Program-made: the position numbers and the translations under genes
Notes under the pieces: model-generated
Seen by the model: the letters and a program-made list of their open reading frames with translations, nothing else
Databases searched by the model: none
What the model was told of the DNA's origin: nothing
Shown: positions 24,983-33,228 of the stretch, piece after piece
How the letters are laid out: every line of letters starts with the position of its first letter
How positions within the stretch are numbered: the stretch's first letter is position 1
Assembly: GCF_040049295.1 (NCBI RefSeq)
Contig: NZ_JBDZDQ010000001.1
Coordinates: 2,232,001-2,296,000 of the forward strand
Direction: 5' to 3'
DNA length: 64,000 bases
Source: Sphingomonas sp. KR3-1
GTDB taxonomy: Bacteria > Pseudomonadota > Alphaproteobacteria > Sphingomonadales > Sphingomonadaceae

Positions 24983-25030
24983 ATGACCGTGTTTTCCATC
25001 TGCCGTGGTGACGGCGGGTCTGCGTTCTAG
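24983..25030 (+). CDS. Possible 15-aa leader peptide
   Basis: ATG at 24983 eight bases after AAAGGAG, ending TAG at 25028. Product MTVFSICRGDGGSAF. The strong ribosome site and the structured RNA after it suggest real translation, though no run of a single amino acid identifies a sensed metabolite. Confidence 0.45.
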   Translation: MTVFSICRGDGGSAF

Positions 25031-25042
25031 ACCGTCTCCCAT

Positions 25043-25097
25043 CGGAAAAGCAGAGCGGCGTCGAACCTTAGCGGTTCGGCGCCGCTCTGCTTTTCCG
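25043..25097. terminator. 25-bp near-perfect stem-loop, possible bidirectional terminator
   Basis: Arms 25043-25067 and 25073-25097 pair at all 25 positions in RNA with one G-U pair; loop TTAGC. The GC stem GCAGAGCGGCG is bordered by AAAA and TTTT, so either strand could end transcripts: the leader on plus, the 102-aa gene on minus. Confidence 0.7.
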
Positions 25098-25264
25098 GCC
25101 TGGTCATCTTGGCGGGGCGTAGCGCCGGCTGCCTGATCCAGGGACCAATACGGCTCGATTTGTCGGCTGATTTCGGCAGCCTCGGTACCGCCCTGCCTCA
25201 ACCTCGAAGATCAACATCGCCCGTTGGCGCTTCGATGCACGCCGCAGGCAGATCGAGCGCGCGA

Positions 25265-25573
25265 TCATCGGCCCGGCACGAACGCGGCGACGATGAAGGA
25301 CAGCACGGCGATGAAGGCCAGCATCCTGACCAGATCCATCCTTCGAACGAGCGGGCCGATTTCCGGATCCTGCCGCAGAGGATGGAACGCCCTGGCGCCG
25401 GAGCCCCGGCCAGGGCGGGTGCGCGTGATTTTTTCGACCGCGGGAAAGGACAGCGGATGCCGTGCCGTCGCCAGCGCACGGATACGCTCGCTCAGCCGGA
25501 CGACCACCAACCAGCAGATCATGAACCCTATCAGGGAGATGATTCCCCCGATCGACAGCGTGCCGGAGTGCAT
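25265..25573 (-). CDS. Counter-oriented small two-TM membrane protein
   Basis: 102 aa on the strand opposite to the GTA genes. TM1 about residues 6-27 (LSIGGIISLIGFMICWLVVV), a basic cytoplasmic middle with SERIRALATARHPLSFPAVE, and C-terminal TM2 about 84-100 (MLAFIAVLSFIVAAFV). The regular alternation of hydrophobic and charged blocks supports this frame over the competing ones. Start ATG 25573 has no strong ribosome site. Family not recognised. It shares the inserted block with the two-TM protein at 23763. Confidence 0.6.
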   Translation of the reverse strand: MHSGTLSIGGIISLIGFMICWLVVVRLSERIRALATARHPLSFPAVEKITRTRPGRGSGARAFHPLRQDPEIGPLVRRMDLVRMLAFIAVLSFIVAAFVPGR

Positions 25574-25657
25574 GCCGGCGGTGTGTCGGCACCCGCGCCA
25601 ATTGTAAAATGCCGGCACCGCCGGTGCCGCCGGGATCACGAATTCAGGAGGATCAAC

Positions 25658-27880
25658 ATGGGCTGGTGGCTTGCCGATGCGCGCCGCGGGCAGGCCGAAG
25701 GCGTGCTCTCGCGCTTCGATCCCGCGTTCTGGACGGTCAATTTCCCGCGGCCGATGATGGCGGCGGTGACCACGACGGCGCCCGATGCGCTGCGGGTGGA
25801 TGCGGTCTTCTATCGCCAGGACGATCTGGCCGGGCTGATCTGGGACGCCGAGGACCGGCACGATCATGCGCTGCTGCACTACGAGACCGCGCGCGATTTC
25901 CGCACCTGCCGGCTCGACTTTCGCTGGCGCTCGGCGGGGGTGAAGCCGCTCGATGCAGTCAACGGCCCGGTGCTGACGATCGAGGGACGCGATGCCGCGG
26001 GCATGCCGCGCGCCTGGTATGTGCGGCTGTGGAACTATGCCGAGGGGACGGCCGAGGACGCGCGGGTGTCGATCGACTTCGCGACGGTGCAGGGCGGCTT
26101 CCTGCTGCCGGACGAGGCGGATCCGGTGTGGGCGGGCGATGTCGACCGGATGTTCGTGTCGCTGGTCGCGCCGGACTATAGCGGCGCCGATGCCGATCTC
26201 GCGGCGCCGGCCGAGGGCTGGGTCGCGCTCAGCGAGATCGCCTGCACGGGATCGGGCTCGGTGCTGGCGGTGGGCGACGTGATCGTCCCCGAGCACGGGC
26301 TGCGCATCGCCAACGGCTATGACGACAACTACCACCTGACGCCCGAGCGGCTGCTGCGCAACATCGTCCAGCTCGGCTGGCGCGGGCCGCTGCTCCATTA
26401 TGTCGGGATGAGCCATTATTTCCGGCTCGAGGCGCATTCGGGTGGCCACTATGTCGGCCTGGGCGCGACCGCGCTGAACGTCGCGTGCCGGGCCTGGCAC
26501 GCCGATCTCGCGCGGCGCGCCAAGGCGCTGGACTATGACCTGATCCTGTCGCTTTCCTATGAGCTGCTCGACCAGCATGTCTGGGGCGACTGGAAGCAGC
26601 GCGCGGCAGACGGATCGCCGGCGCTGACCGGCTGGGATCCGCCCTCGACGCTGCTCTCGCCCGCGCAGGACGGGGCGATGGCCTATCTGCGCGCGGTGGC
26701 GCGCGAATTCGCCGGGATCGCCCGCGATGCCGGGCACCGCGTGCGCTTCCAGATCGGCGAGCCCTGGTGGTGGACCCTGCCCGACGGCGGCCTGTGCATC
26801 CACGATGCCGCGGCCGAGGCGGCGCTGGCGGGGGCGGGCGATGTGCCGGCGGCGGCGGGGGCGCTGCTCGCGGGGTCGACGCTGGCGCTGCGCGATGCGG
26901 TGCGGGCGGTGGATGCGGAGGCGCAGGTGCTGCTGCTCGTCTATGCGCCGACCGCGCTGGCGAGCCCGGCGGCGAACCTGCCGGTCGGCTGGGCGGCGCC
27001 GGCCTTCGATGTGCTCCAGCTCGAGGATTATGCCTGGGCGGCGGCGGGCCAGGATGCGGCGAGCGCGCGCGGGATCGCGGCGATCGAGGCGCGGCTCGGC
27101 TATCCGGCGGCGGACCAGCAGTATCTCGCCGGCTTCGTGCTGAGGCCCGAGGATCGTCGGCAATGGGCCCATGTCGAGGCGGCGGCGATGCGGGCACGGC
27201 GGCGCGGGGTGGCGCAGGTCTTCGTCTGGGCGCTGCCCCAGATACTGCGCGACGGCTTCGTGCATTTCGAGGTTCGAAATTCGGGGGAGGAAGCGATGGA
27301 CGCGTTCGATGACGTGCTGTTCCCGATCGCGCTGGGGCGCGAGGCGGAAGTGGCGCCGGAGGTCTCGACATCGATCGTGACCAGTGCGGGCGGGCAGGAG
27401 AAGCGCAACGCCGAATGGGCCGAGGCGCGGACCAGCTATGATGTCGGCCCCGGCATCCGCTCCGAGGCGGACATTGCCGAGCTGCTCGGCTTCTTTCGGG
27501 CGCGGATGGGGCCGGCGCGGGGCTTCCGGCTGTGCGACCCGTTCGACTGCGTCGCGATCGACGAATGGATCGGGGTGGGCGACGGCAGCACGGCAAGCTT
27601 CCAGCTGGTGCGGCGCTATGGCGAGGTGGTGCGGCGGATCACCCGGCCGGTCGCCGCGACGGTGCAGGTCACGATCGACGGGGCGGGGACCGAGGATTTC
27701 ACGCTGGGCGAAGGCGGGGTGGTGACGCTCGGGCTGGCGCCGGCGGCGGACGCGATCGTCTGTGCGAGCTTCGGGTTCGACGTGCCGGTGCGCTTCGCCG
27801 AGGACCGGCTGCGGGTGAGCCGCGCGACCTTCCTGGCCGGGGCGCTCGCCTCGGTGCCGCTGGTCGAGATCCGCGAATGA
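25658..27880 (+). CDS. GTA distal tail protein (gp12, DUF2460) with large N-terminal TIM-barrel-like extension
   Basis: 740 aa, about 3.5 times the usual gp12. Residues about 545-740 are the DUF2460/TIGR02217 distal tail domain (EKRNAEWAEARTSYDVGPGI, GFRLCDPFDC). Residues about 1-210 look beta-rich; about 210-530 look like an alpha/beta barrel with LSLSYELLDQHVWGDW, FQIGEPWWWTLPDGG and VLQLEDYAW strand ends reminiscent of glycosidases. Related sphingomonad proteins may be labelled non-contractile tail sheath; I cannot verify that. AGGAGGA lies 8 bases before the ATG. Overlaps gp13 by 4 nt. Confidence 0.82.
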   Translation: MGWWLADARRGQAEGVLSRFDPAFWTVNFPRPMMAAVTTTAPDALRVDAVFYRQDDLAGLIWDAEDRHDHALLHYETARDFRTCRLDFRWRSAGVKPLDAVNGPVLTIEGRDAAGMPRAWYVRLWNYAEGTAEDARVSIDFATVQGGFLLPDEADPVWAGDVDRMFVSLVAPDYSGADADLAAPAEGWVALSEIACTGSGSVLAVGDVIVPEHGLRIANGYDDNYHLTPERLLRNIVQLGWRGPLLHYVGMSHYFRLEAHSGGHYVGLGATALNVACRAWHADLARRAKALDYDLILSLSYELLDQHVWGDWKQRAADGSPALTGWDPPSTLLSPAQDGAMAYLRAVAREFAGIARDAGHRVRFQIGEPWWWTLPDGGLCIHDAAAEAALAGAGDVPAAAGALLAGSTLALRDAVRAVDAEAQVLLLVYAPTALASPAANLPVGWAAPAFDVLQLEDYAWAAAGQDAASARGIAAIEARLGYPAADQQYLAGFVLRPEDRRQWAHVEAAAMRARRRGVAQVFVWALPQILRDGFVHFEVRNSGEEAMDAFDDVLFPIALGREAEVAPEVSTSIVTSAGGQEKRNAEWAEARTSYDVGPGIRSEADIAELLGFFRARMGPARGFRLCDPFDCVAIDEWIGVGDGSTASFQLVRRYGEVVRRITRPVAATVQVTIDGAGTEDFTLGEGGVVTLGLAPAADAIVCASFGFDVPVRFAEDRLRVSRATFLAGALASVPLVEIRE

Positions 27881-28680
27881 GCTGGCTGGAGGGGGAGCTC
27901 ACGACGCTGGCGCTGTGCTGGCGGATCGAGCGGCGCGACGGCGTGACGATCGGGCTGACCGCGCATGACCGGGATATCGTCTGGGACGGGCTGGTCCACC
28001 ACGCGGCGCCGGGGATGCTGCCGAGCGCGATCACGCGCGGGGCGGGGCTCGATCCGGCGAGCATGGACGTGACCGGCGCGCTGACCAGCGCGGCGATCGG
28101 CGAGGCGGACCTGCTTGCCGGCCGCTGGGACGGCGCGCGGGTGGCGATCTTCGCGTGCGACTGGACCGATCCGGGGTCGCAGGTGGCGCTGGGCGAGGGG
28201 ACGATCGGCGCGGTCGAGACCAGGAGCGGCATGCTCACCGCCGAGCTGCGCGGGGCGATGGCGGCACTCGAGCGGCCGGTGGTCGAGGCGACCTCGCCCG
28301 AATGCCGTGCCGATCTGGGCGACAAGCGCTGCCGGGTGGCGATGGCGGGGCGGCGGCGGTTCGCGGTGGTGACGGCGATCGCCGATACGCTGCTGACGCT
28401 CGATGCCGCCGAGCCCGCGGCCAATTGCTACGGCCAGGGGCGGCTGCGCTGGATCGGCGGGGCGAATTCGGGGCTGGAGGGGGCGATCCTCAGCTCCGAC
28501 GGCGCGACCGTGACGCTGCGCCGGCCGCCGCCGGTCGATGCGCCGGGACGGGTGCTGCTGATCGAGGGCTGCGACCGGACGCTGGCGACCTGTGCGGGCC
28601 GCTTCGGCAACGCGCTCAATTTTCGCGGGGAGCCCTATCTGCCGGGGATCGACCTGCTGACCCGCTATCCGGGCGGATGA
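27877..28680 (+). CDS. GTA hub protein, DUF2163 (gp13)
   Basis: 267 aa. Baseplate hub subunit of the DUF2163/phage_BR0599 family: N-terminal domain with LALCWRIERRDGVTIGLTAHD, central ELRGAMAALERPVVEATSPE, and the C-terminal Cys-containing block LIEGCDRTLATCAGRFGN plus NFRGEPYLPGID. In Rhodobacter GTA these Cys bind an iron-sulphur cluster; four Cys are visible here (about 150, 161 and two in the last block). ATGA overlaps on both ends. Confidence 0.9.
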   Translation: MSWLEGELTTLALCWRIERRDGVTIGLTAHDRDIVWDGLVHHAAPGMLPSAITRGAGLDPASMDVTGALTSAAIGEADLLAGRWDGARVAIFACDWTDPGSQVALGEGTIGAVETRSGMLTAELRGAMAALERPVVEATSPECRADLGDKRCRVAMAGRRRFAVVTAIADTLLTLDAAEPAANCYGQGRLRWIGGANSGLEGAILSSDGATVTLRRPPPVDAPGRVLLIEGCDRTLATCAGRFGNALNFRGEPYLPGIDLLTRYPGG

Positions 28681-29057
28681 GCGCGGCGGTGGTCGCCCGG
28701 GCGCGGGCGGCGATCGGGGTGCGCTTCCGGGCGCGGGGGCGCACGCTGGAGGGCGGGCTCGACTGTGTCGGGCTGGCGGGATGGGCGCACGGCGTGGCGG
28801 TGCCTGGCGGCTATGCGATGCGCAGCCTCGATATCGCGCGGGTGCGCGTCGCGGCGGAAGCCGCGGGGCTGGCCGCGGGCGAGGGGCGGCGCGCGGGCGA
28901 CCTGGTGCTGCTCGCGAGCGGGCCCGGGCAGCTGCATCTCGGCATCGATAGCGGCAGCGGGCTGATCCATGCGGACGCGATGCTGCGCCGCGTGGTCGAG
29001 CGGCCCGATCCGCTGCCCTGGCCGGTGATCGGCCGCTGGCGACGAAGGGAGGAGTAA
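28677..29057 (+). CDS. GTA cell-wall peptidase, NlpC/P60 type (gp14)
   Basis: 126 aa. Tail-associated peptidoglycan hydrolase for DNA delivery. The catalytic Cys is in GLDCVGLAGWAHG (about residue 29) and the His in GQLHLGIDSGSG (about 84). Compact single domain, no signal peptide, as expected for a particle component. Start overlaps gp13 (ATGA); the fibre gene follows within 2 bases. Confidence 0.9.
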   Translation: MSAAVVARARAAIGVRFRARGRTLEGGLDCVGLAGWAHGVAVPGGYAMRSLDIARVRVAAEAAGLAAGEGRRAGDLVLLASGPGQLHLGIDSGSGLIHADAMLRRVVERPDPLPWPVIGRWRRREE

Positions 29058-29059
29058 AA

Positions 29060-31198
29060 ATGGCAACCGTGGTGCTCACCGTGGCCGGCGGGATCGTGGG
29101 CGGCCCGGTGGGCGCGGCGATCGGCTCGATGGTCGGCAACTATATCGACCATAATATCCTGTTCAAACCCAAGGGGCGCGAAGGGCCGCGGCTCAGCGAC
29201 CTCAAGCTGCAGACCTCGTCCTACGGCACGCAGATCCCCAAGCTGTTCGGCACGATGCGCGTCGCGGGATCGGTGATCTGGGCGACCGACCTGGCCGAGC
29301 ACCGCACGCGCGAATCGGGCGGCAAGGGCCAGGCGAGCACGACGACCTACAGCTACAGCGCGAGCCTGGCGGTGGCGCTTTCGGCGCGGCCGATCCTGGG
29401 CGTCGGGCGGATCTGGGCGGACGGGCAGCTGCTGCGCGGCGCGGCGGGGGATTTCAAGGCGCGCACCGGCTTCCGGCTGTACCTCGGCAGCGAGGACCAG
29501 CCGGCCGACCCGCTGATCGTGGCGGCGGAGGGAGCAGGGCAGGCGCCGGCGCATCGCGGCATCGCCTATGCGGTGTTCGAGGACCTCGAACTGGGCCCCT
29601 GGGGCAATAGAATCCCATCGCTGACCTTCGAAGTGGAGGCCGATGCCGCGCCGGTGGCGGCGGGCGATATCGCCCTGGCGCTGGGGGCGGTGGCGCAGAG
29701 CGATGCCAGCGTCGCGCTGGCGGGGTTCGCGGCGCAGGGATCGAGCCTGGCGGCCGTCGCCGGCGCGCTGGCCGATGCGGCGGGCGGCTGGTTCGGCGAG
29801 GGGCCGGCACTGCGCTGCGGCGCGGGCGAGGCGGTTGTAGTCGCCGACGCAGGCACCGGCGGGCAAGGCCGCGCCAACCGGGCGATCGCGGCGGCGACCG
29901 GCGTGCCGCAGACGCTGACGCTCAGCCACTACGACCCGGCGCGCGACTATCAGATCGGCGTGCAGCGCGCCGGGCGCCAGGGCGTCGGGCTGCGCGAGGC
30001 ACAGATCGAGCTGCCCGCGGCAATCGACGCCGGCGCGGCGCGAACGCTGGCGGAGGCGGCGCTGCTGCGCGCCGATACCGAGCGGATGCGGCAGACGGTG
30101 GCGCTGGGCTGGGACGCGCTTGCGATCCAGCCGGGCGCGCGCGTCCGGATCGCGGGAACGCCGGGCGTCTGGCGCGTCGATGCCTGGAAGCTCGAAAACA
30201 TGACGGTGACGTTCGATTGCGTGGCGCTGGCGCGCGAAGTCGCGCCGATCGCGGCCAGCAGCGGCCGCGCGCGCGCCGCCGACGACACTGCGATCGGGCG
30301 CACGCTGGTGCACGCCTTCGAGCTGCCGCCGATCGACGACAGCGCCTCGACGCTGCCGCGGCTCGCGGTGGCGGCGGCGGGCACCGCGCCGGGCTGGCGC
30401 CGCGCGGCATTGCTGCTCAGCACCGACAATGGCGCCGCCTGGCAGGGTATCGGCGGCACCCGTGGCGTCGCGGTGCTCGGCACGGTGACTGTGCCGCCCG
30501 GCTCGGCTTCACCCTGGATCGAGGATCGCAGGAACAGCGTGGAGATCGTGCTCGCGCACGCTGCAATGCAGCTCGACCCTGCCGATATCGCCGCGCGCGA
30601 CCGCGGGGCCAACCTGGCAATGCTTGGCGACGAGCTGATCCAGTTCGCGGATGCACAATCGCTCGGCGGGGCGCGCTGGCGGCTGTCCGGACTATGGCGC
30701 GGGCGGCGCGGAACCGAGCGCTTCATCGGCAGCCAGCAGCCCGGCGATCGTTTCGTGCTGGTCGACGCCGACGCATTGCTGCTGGTGGATCTGCCCGCCG
30801 CTTCGATCGGAGGCGTCGCGCAGGTGCTGGCCGAAGGAGCCGGCGATGCCGGGGCAGCCGCCGAGGCGCAGGCGGCGCTCAGCGGGATATCGCTGCTCCC
30901 GCTCGCGCCGGTGCACGTCAATGCGAGACCGCTTCCCGATGGCGGCGTGCAAGTGCGATGGATTCGCCGCAGCCGCTCCGACTGGGATTGGCGCGATGCC
31001 GTCGATGTCGCGCCCGAGCCGGGCGGGGAGCGCTATCGAATCGCGGTCTTGCCGGAAGCCGGCTCCGGCTGGACGGCGGATACGGCAGCGGCGGAGGCCA
31101 CGCTGAGTGCCGCGATCCGCTCGGGCCCGCTCGGGATCGCGGTGCGCCAGCTCGGCGCCGCCGGCCTGTCACCCGCCGCAACGCTGATGCTGGAGTGA
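29060..31198 (+). CDS. GTA tail fibre/host-interaction protein (gp15), short form
   Basis: 712 aa. N-terminal hydrophobic Gly-rich region (VAGGIVGGPVGAAIGSMVGN) and the conserved SSYGTQIPKLFGTMRVAG block, then the phage tail_3-type domain (about 200-400) and beta-rich C-terminal domains with WRLSGLWRGRRGTE. Rhodobacter gp15 is about 1,300 aa and carries a GTA TIM-barrel domain in its N-terminal half; I see no such domain here, while gp12 carries a barrel-like extension. Ribosome site GGGAGGAG precedes the ATG. Confidence 0.88.
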   Translation: MATVVLTVAGGIVGGPVGAAIGSMVGNYIDHNILFKPKGREGPRLSDLKLQTSSYGTQIPKLFGTMRVAGSVIWATDLAEHRTRESGGKGQASTTTYSYSASLAVALSARPILGVGRIWADGQLLRGAAGDFKARTGFRLYLGSEDQPADPLIVAAEGAGQAPAHRGIAYAVFEDLELGPWGNRIPSLTFEVEADAAPVAAGDIALALGAVAQSDASVALAGFAAQGSSLAAVAGALADAAGGWFGEGPALRCGAGEAVVVADAGTGGQGRANRAIAAATGVPQTLTLSHYDPARDYQIGVQRAGRQGVGLREAQIELPAAIDAGAARTLAEAALLRADTERMRQTVALGWDALAIQPGARVRIAGTPGVWRVDAWKLENMTVTFDCVALAREVAPIAASSGRARAADDTAIGRTLVHAFELPPIDDSASTLPRLAVAAAGTAPGWRRAALLLSTDNGAAWQGIGGTRGVAVLGTVTVPPGSASPWIEDRRNSVEIVLAHAAMQLDPADIAARDRGANLAMLGDELIQFADAQSLGGARWRLSGLWRGRRGTERFIGSQQPGDRFVLVDADALLLVDLPAASIGGVAQVLAEGAGDAGAAAEAQAALSGISLLPLAPVHVNARPLPDGGVQVRWIRRSRSDWDWRDAVDVAPEPGGERYRIAVLPEAGSGWTADTAAAEATLSAAIRSGPLGIAVRQLGAAGLSPAATLMLE

Positions 31199-31209
31199 AG
31201 GGAAGACGC

Positions 31210-31716
31210 ATGATCGAGACGACCGACCGATTCGCCCTGCCGCTGCTTGCCGCCGGGCAGGCGCAGAAGGAAATGCACCATAACGAAGCGATCCTTCGGC
31301 TCGACCTGCTGACCCAGGCCGCGGCCGAGGCAGCCGGCATCGACGTGCCGCCCGAGGATCCCGAGCTCGGCCAATGCTGGATCATCGGCGATGCGCCCGA
31401 AGGCGAGTGGACCGGCCACGCCCGGGAAGTCGCCGGCTGGACCGAAGGGGGATGGCGGTTCCTTGTGCCGCGCGAAGGCATGCGCCTGTGGCTCGGCGAG
31501 GCGACCGGATTCGCACTTTTCGCAAGCGGCGGCTGGCGCAGTGGCGAACTGCATGGACGGGTGCTGGTGGACGGCGATCAGATTATCGGTCCGCGCGGTG
31601 CCGCGATTGCGGAACCTGTTGGCGGCACGGTGGTTGATGCGGAAGCGAGAGCCGCAATTTCTGCGGTGCTCGTTGCCATGCGCGTGCATGGTCTGATCGA
31701 ACACGGCGGACTGTGA
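31210..31716 (+). CDS. DUF2793 protein, last GTA gene
   Basis: 168 aa. DUF2793 signature at the N-terminus: TDRFALPLLAAGQAQKEMHH, followed by WIIGDAPEGEWTGHAREVAG and GWRFLVPREGM, typical of a tail-tip or head-spike related protein found at the end of alphaproteobacterial GTA clusters. Twelve bases behind gp15, so the last gene of the operon. The tail about 120-168 is less conserved. Confidence 0.85.
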   Translation: MIETTDRFALPLLAAGQAQKEMHHNEAILRLDLLTQAAAEAAGIDVPPEDPELGQCWIIGDAPEGEWTGHAREVAGWTEGGWRFLVPREGMRLWLGEATGFALFASGGWRSGELHGRVLVDGDQIIGPRGAAIAEPVGGTVVDAEARAAISAVLVAMRVHGLIEHGGL

Positions 31717-31814
31717 CGTTCATGCAACAGTGCCCGGATTTGTGCGCTTGCGCAGAAACTTTCGTTTCGGTACTGAGTTTTTTGCTGTCCGTAGTGACAA
31801 CTTGAAAGGGGATT

Positions 31815-32954
31815 ATGATGCGGAAGCTTGCCGTTACTCTGGCACTTGCGACCACCGCGCTGAGCACGCCCGCCCTCGCCCGCGATGACGCGTGGTATGT
31901 GGGTGTCGAAGGCGGCGCCATGCTGGTCGAAGACATCAAGTTCGACGTTGGTACCGCCACGCAGGCGGTGAACGTTGATCACAACAAGGGCGGTTGGGAT
32001 GCTGACGCCGTGGTCGGTTACGACTTCGGTCCGTTCCGTGCGGAAGCCGAGGTTGGCTATCGCCAGTCGTCGGTGACCAGCCTGACCACTGCAGTCTCGC
32101 TGCCGTACCGCAATGCGGCCGGCCTGGCGCTGAATGCTCCGGCTCGCCCGTATGACTATGCCGGTGGCCGTTCGTCGGCGCTGAGCTTCATGGTCAACGG
32201 CCTGCTCGACTTCGGTGACGACAATGGCGTTCAGGGCTTTGTCGGCGGCGGCGTCGGCGTTGCGCGCGTCAAGGAAAAGATCGCGCTGAACACCTTCTCG
32301 GACACCGTGGACGATTCGGACACGGTCTTCGCATGGCAGGCGATTGCGGGCATTCGTGCGCCGCTGTCGGACTCGGTCGACGTCTCGCTGAAGTATCGCT
32401 TCTTCAACGCCGACAATGTGAAGCTGACCGACATCTCGGGTCGTCAGTGGGAAGGTCGTTACCGCTCGCACTCGATCATGGGCGGCCTGATCTTCAACTT
32501 CGGTGCACCGGCGCCGGCTCCCACGCCGACCCCGACCCCCGAGGTCACCCCGACCCCGACCTGGACGCCGACTCCGGAGCCGACTCCGACGCCGACCGTC
32601 GTCTGCACCCCGGGACCGTACATCGTGTTCTTCGACTGGGATAAGTCGGACATCACGCCGGAAGCCGCGAGCATCCTCGACAACGCCATCAGCAACTATC
32701 AGAACTGCGGTAACGCGCAGGTGATGCTTGCCGGCCACGCCGACCGCTCGGGCTCGGCCAGCTACAACGTTGGCCTCTCGCAGCGTCGTGCCGACTCGGT
32801 GAAGGCTTACCTGACCTCGCGTGGCATCGGTGCCGGTGCGATCTCGACCGAAGCCTTCGGTGAGAGCAAGCCGCGCGTCGAAACCGCCGACGGTGTTCGC
32901 GAGCTGCAGAACCGCCGCGTGGAAGTCACCTACGGTCCGGGTTCGGGCTACTAA
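31815..32954 (+). CDS. OmpA-family outer membrane protein
   Basis: 379 aa. Signal peptide 1-23 (ends ALA), an 8-strand beta-barrel about 24-232, a Pro/Thr linker about 233-266, and a peptidoglycan-binding OmpA domain about 270-379 with [28 protein letters not shown] and [13 protein letters not shown]. Connects outer membrane and peptidoglycan. Start at 31815 or the adjacent ATG 31818, which has the better spacing from AAAGGGG. Monocistronic, with its own strong terminator; high expression is expected. Confidence 0.93.
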   Translation: MMRKLAVTLALATTALSTPALARDDAWYVGVEGGAMLVEDIKFDVGTATQAVNVDHNKGGWDADAVVGYDFGPFRAEAEVGYRQSSVTSLTTAVSLPYRNAAGLALNAPARPYDYAGGRSSALSFMVNGLLDFGDDNGVQGFVGGGVGVARVKEKIALNTFSDTVDDSDTVFAWQAIAGIRAPLSDSVDVSLKYRFFNADNVKLTDISGRQWEGRYRSHSIMGGLIFNFGAPAPAPTPTPTPEVTPTPTWTPTPEPTPTPTVVCTPGPYIVFFDWDKSDITPEAASILDNAISNYQNCGNAQVMLAGHADRSGSASYNVGLSQRRADSVKAYLTSRGIGAGAISTEAFGESKPRVETADGVRELQNRRVEVTYGPGSGY

Positions 32955-32984
32955 GCCAGACCCGTCCGGAAGGACTGAGAATTG

Positions 32985-33014
32985 GGGAGGTCGGGAAACC
33001 GGCCTCCCTTTTTC
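32985..33014 (+). terminator. Terminator of the OmpA gene
   Basis: GGGAGGTCGG (32985-32994) and CCGGCCTCCC (32999-33008) pair fully (one G-U) around GAAA and are followed by TTTTTC. Textbook intrinsic terminator. Confidence 0.92.
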
Positions 33015-33107
33015 TTTGCGGGCGCAGTCTGGTTTGCGTCGCCAAAGCTACCGGGTTGCATTTCGGCTCACCGGATCGCCGGCTGAGATTGATGCCGTAC
33101 GCGCGCG

Positions 33108-33124
33108 GCGATGCATTGCATCGC
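33108..33124. promoter_or_regulatory. 17-bp perfect palindrome, candidate operator
   Basis: GCGATGCA T TGCATCGC, two 8-base arms around one base. Located about 75 bases upstream of the TATAAT box of the toxin-antitoxin-like module. The surrounding 33015-33198 holds no gene and is less GC-rich. Confidence 0.5.
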
Positions 33125-33198
33125 TTGGGATTCTGCTGCATCCAGGCAACGTACTCGTTAAAGCGTATTGTTTTGCAGCCGTTGGATGTTGCGTGCGT

Positions 33199-33204
33199 TA
33201 TAAT
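33199..33204 (+). promoter_or_regulatory. Perfect TATAAT -10 box before the two-gene module
   Basis: TATAAT at 33199-33204, rare in this GC-rich sequence. The -35 is weak (TTGCAG at 33173-33178 with 20-bp spacing). Transcription would start about 33210, close to the first codons. Confidence 0.55.
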
Positions 33205-33228
33205 AGTATGTCGGCAAGGATGGCATCG

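Larger units (their letters stand above)
24944..25097 (+). promoter_or_regulatory. Structured leader region with attenuator-like layout
   Basis: In order: a 7-bp hairpin TGGGCCG/CGGCCCA (24944-24967); ribosome site and spacer GGAGACG (24973-24979), complementary to CGTCTCC (25033-25039); a short ORF 24983-25030 containing hairpin GCCGT/ACGGC (25002-25015); then a 25-bp stem (25043-25067 with 25073-25097) with one G-U pair and a 5-base loop. The arrangement resembles a leader-peptide attenuator, but no recognised biosynthetic gene follows. The rest of 24885-25264 shows no gene. Confidence 0.6.

Noticed and set aside
15605..31716. Ordinary prophage
   Set aside because: No integrase, excisionase, repressor, replication, lysis or attachment repeats; short tape measure and GTA-specific gp10/gp12-gp15 families point to a GTA.
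32500..32610. Variable-number repeat in the OmpA linker (CCGACC units)
   Set aside because: Units are irregular and encode an ordinary Pro/Thr linker; no exact tandem repeat long enough to call.
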